Shown here piece by piece: positions 5,757 through 5,997 of a stretch of DNA of 5,997 nucleotides; the first letter of the stretch is position 1, and every line of letters begins with the position of its first letter. The translations under genes were made by a program, and so were the position numbers. The stretch covers positions 1 through 5,997 of the forward strand of contig CANGRN010000104.1 of the NCBI GenBank assembly GCA_947455695.1, given 5' to 3'. Source of the DNA: Alphaproteobacteria bacterium (GTDB lineage Bacteria > Pseudomonadota > Alphaproteobacteria > Micropepsales > Micropepsaceae). Below the pieces are notes generated by a model. It was not told the DNA's origin and searched no databases. It saw nothing but the letters and a program-made list of their open reading frames with translations.

Positions 5757-5810
5757 GGCCCTGCGCACCGGAAAATCGCGGGTCCCGGGCGATACGGGCC
5801 GGGCAAAGCA

Positions 5811-5819
5811 TGTTAGGGT
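5811..5819 (+). promoter_or_regulatory. Candidate extended -10 element for a leaderless small gene
   Basis: TGTTAGGGT reads as TG-n-TAGGGT, an extended -10 element, and its 3' end is 5 bases before the A of the ATG at 5825, where transcription would be expected to start. No good -35 element is seen 16-18 bases further upstream. The G-rich AGGGTGGGG could instead act as an off-consensus ribosome binding site. Confidence 0.25.
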
Positions 5820-5824
5820 GGGGC

Positions 5825-5997
5825 ATGGCAGATACAAGAAAAGCACCACCCGGCGCACGGGCCCAGGCCGCCAGCACGGCATCGGACCAGCGCACCCGCA
5901 TGGTCCTGGACCAGGTCGAAAAGGAGCGGGTGGCGAGCGACGCCAAGACCGCGCGGCTGAAGGCGTTGCGCCTGGCCAAGGAAGCGGAAGAAGAGGC
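5825..5997 (+). CDS. Small charged hypothetical protein, N-terminal part (3' end outside window)
   Basis: 57 codons are visible and the frame is still open at the window edge. The protein begins 'MADTRKAPPGARAQAASTAS' (1-20), a flexible Pro/Ala start, then becomes a Lys/Glu/Arg/Ala-rich run (22-57, with 'QVEKERVASDAKTARLKALR') that should be one long amphipathic helix. No signal peptide, catalytic motif or recognisable domain. Short cytoplasmic proteins of this composition are common in alphaproteobacteria, but I do not know a function. Another in-frame ATG at 5810 would add five residues; I prefer 5825 because the G-rich stretch between them fits a ribosome binding site or -10 element. Divergent from the bicupin gene, with 144 bases between the two starts. 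Codon usage, not homology, supports it as a gene. Confidence 0.65.
   Translation, partial: MADTRKAPPGARAQAASTASDQRTRMVLDQVEKERVASDAKTARLKALRLAKEAEEE

Noticed and set aside
5681..5806. N-terminal extension of the bicupin to 5806.
   Set aside because: The extension covers the promoter region, is Pro/Arg/Gly-rich and precedes a clean signal peptide that starts at 5680 behind GGGGGAG.

Overview
The window looks like chromosomal DNA of a high-GC alphaproteobacterium. The evidence is strong G/C preference at third codon positions, mostly clear Shine-Dalgarno sites, short intergenic gaps, and gene families typical of that class; the exact genus cannot be read from this stretch. I see no RNA gene, CRISPR array, transposase, integrase or attachment site. 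Protein-coding sequence covers nearly everything and no gene-free stretch exceeds about 150 bases.

Positions 1-2848, plus strand: the 3' end of lemA, an exported TPM-domain protein with a glycine-rich tail, and a second TPM-domain protein with two membrane segments lie 3 and 12 bases apart and look like one envelope operon (LemA-TPM-TPM). A 31-base gap with a strong ribosome binding site leads to a secreted SMP-30/gluconolactonase-type six-bladed propeller protein.

Positions 2849-5680, minus strand, in transcription order: a secreted bicupin, a secreted PQQ-dependent aldose sugar dehydrogenase-like propeller protein (20-base gap), and a small Gly/Tyr/Arg/Asp/Asn-rich lipoprotein (82-base gap containing competing hairpins). 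The lipoprotein gene and the lactonase gene meet tail to tail with no base between their stop codons, and a 10-bp perfect inverted repeat sits just inside the lipoprotein end.

Positions 5681-5824 form a divergent promoter region; from 5825 a small charged alpha-helical hypothetical protein runs off the right edge.

Functional reading (inference): the dehydrogenase would oxidise aldoses to lactones in the periplasm and the lactonase would open them to aldonic acids, so two steps of direct periplasmic sugar oxidation are encoded in convergent units. The dehydrogenase, however, departs from the textbook PQQ site (Arg at the presumed catalytic His position, Ser at a PQQ-contact Asn position), so its chemistry is open. 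Every complete gene product here appears exported or membrane-bound. I did not find a clear new defence or mobile system; the most unusual items are the altered dehydrogenase site, the zero-gap convergent junction with its embedded hairpin, and the mutually exclusive hairpins before the lipoprotein gene.
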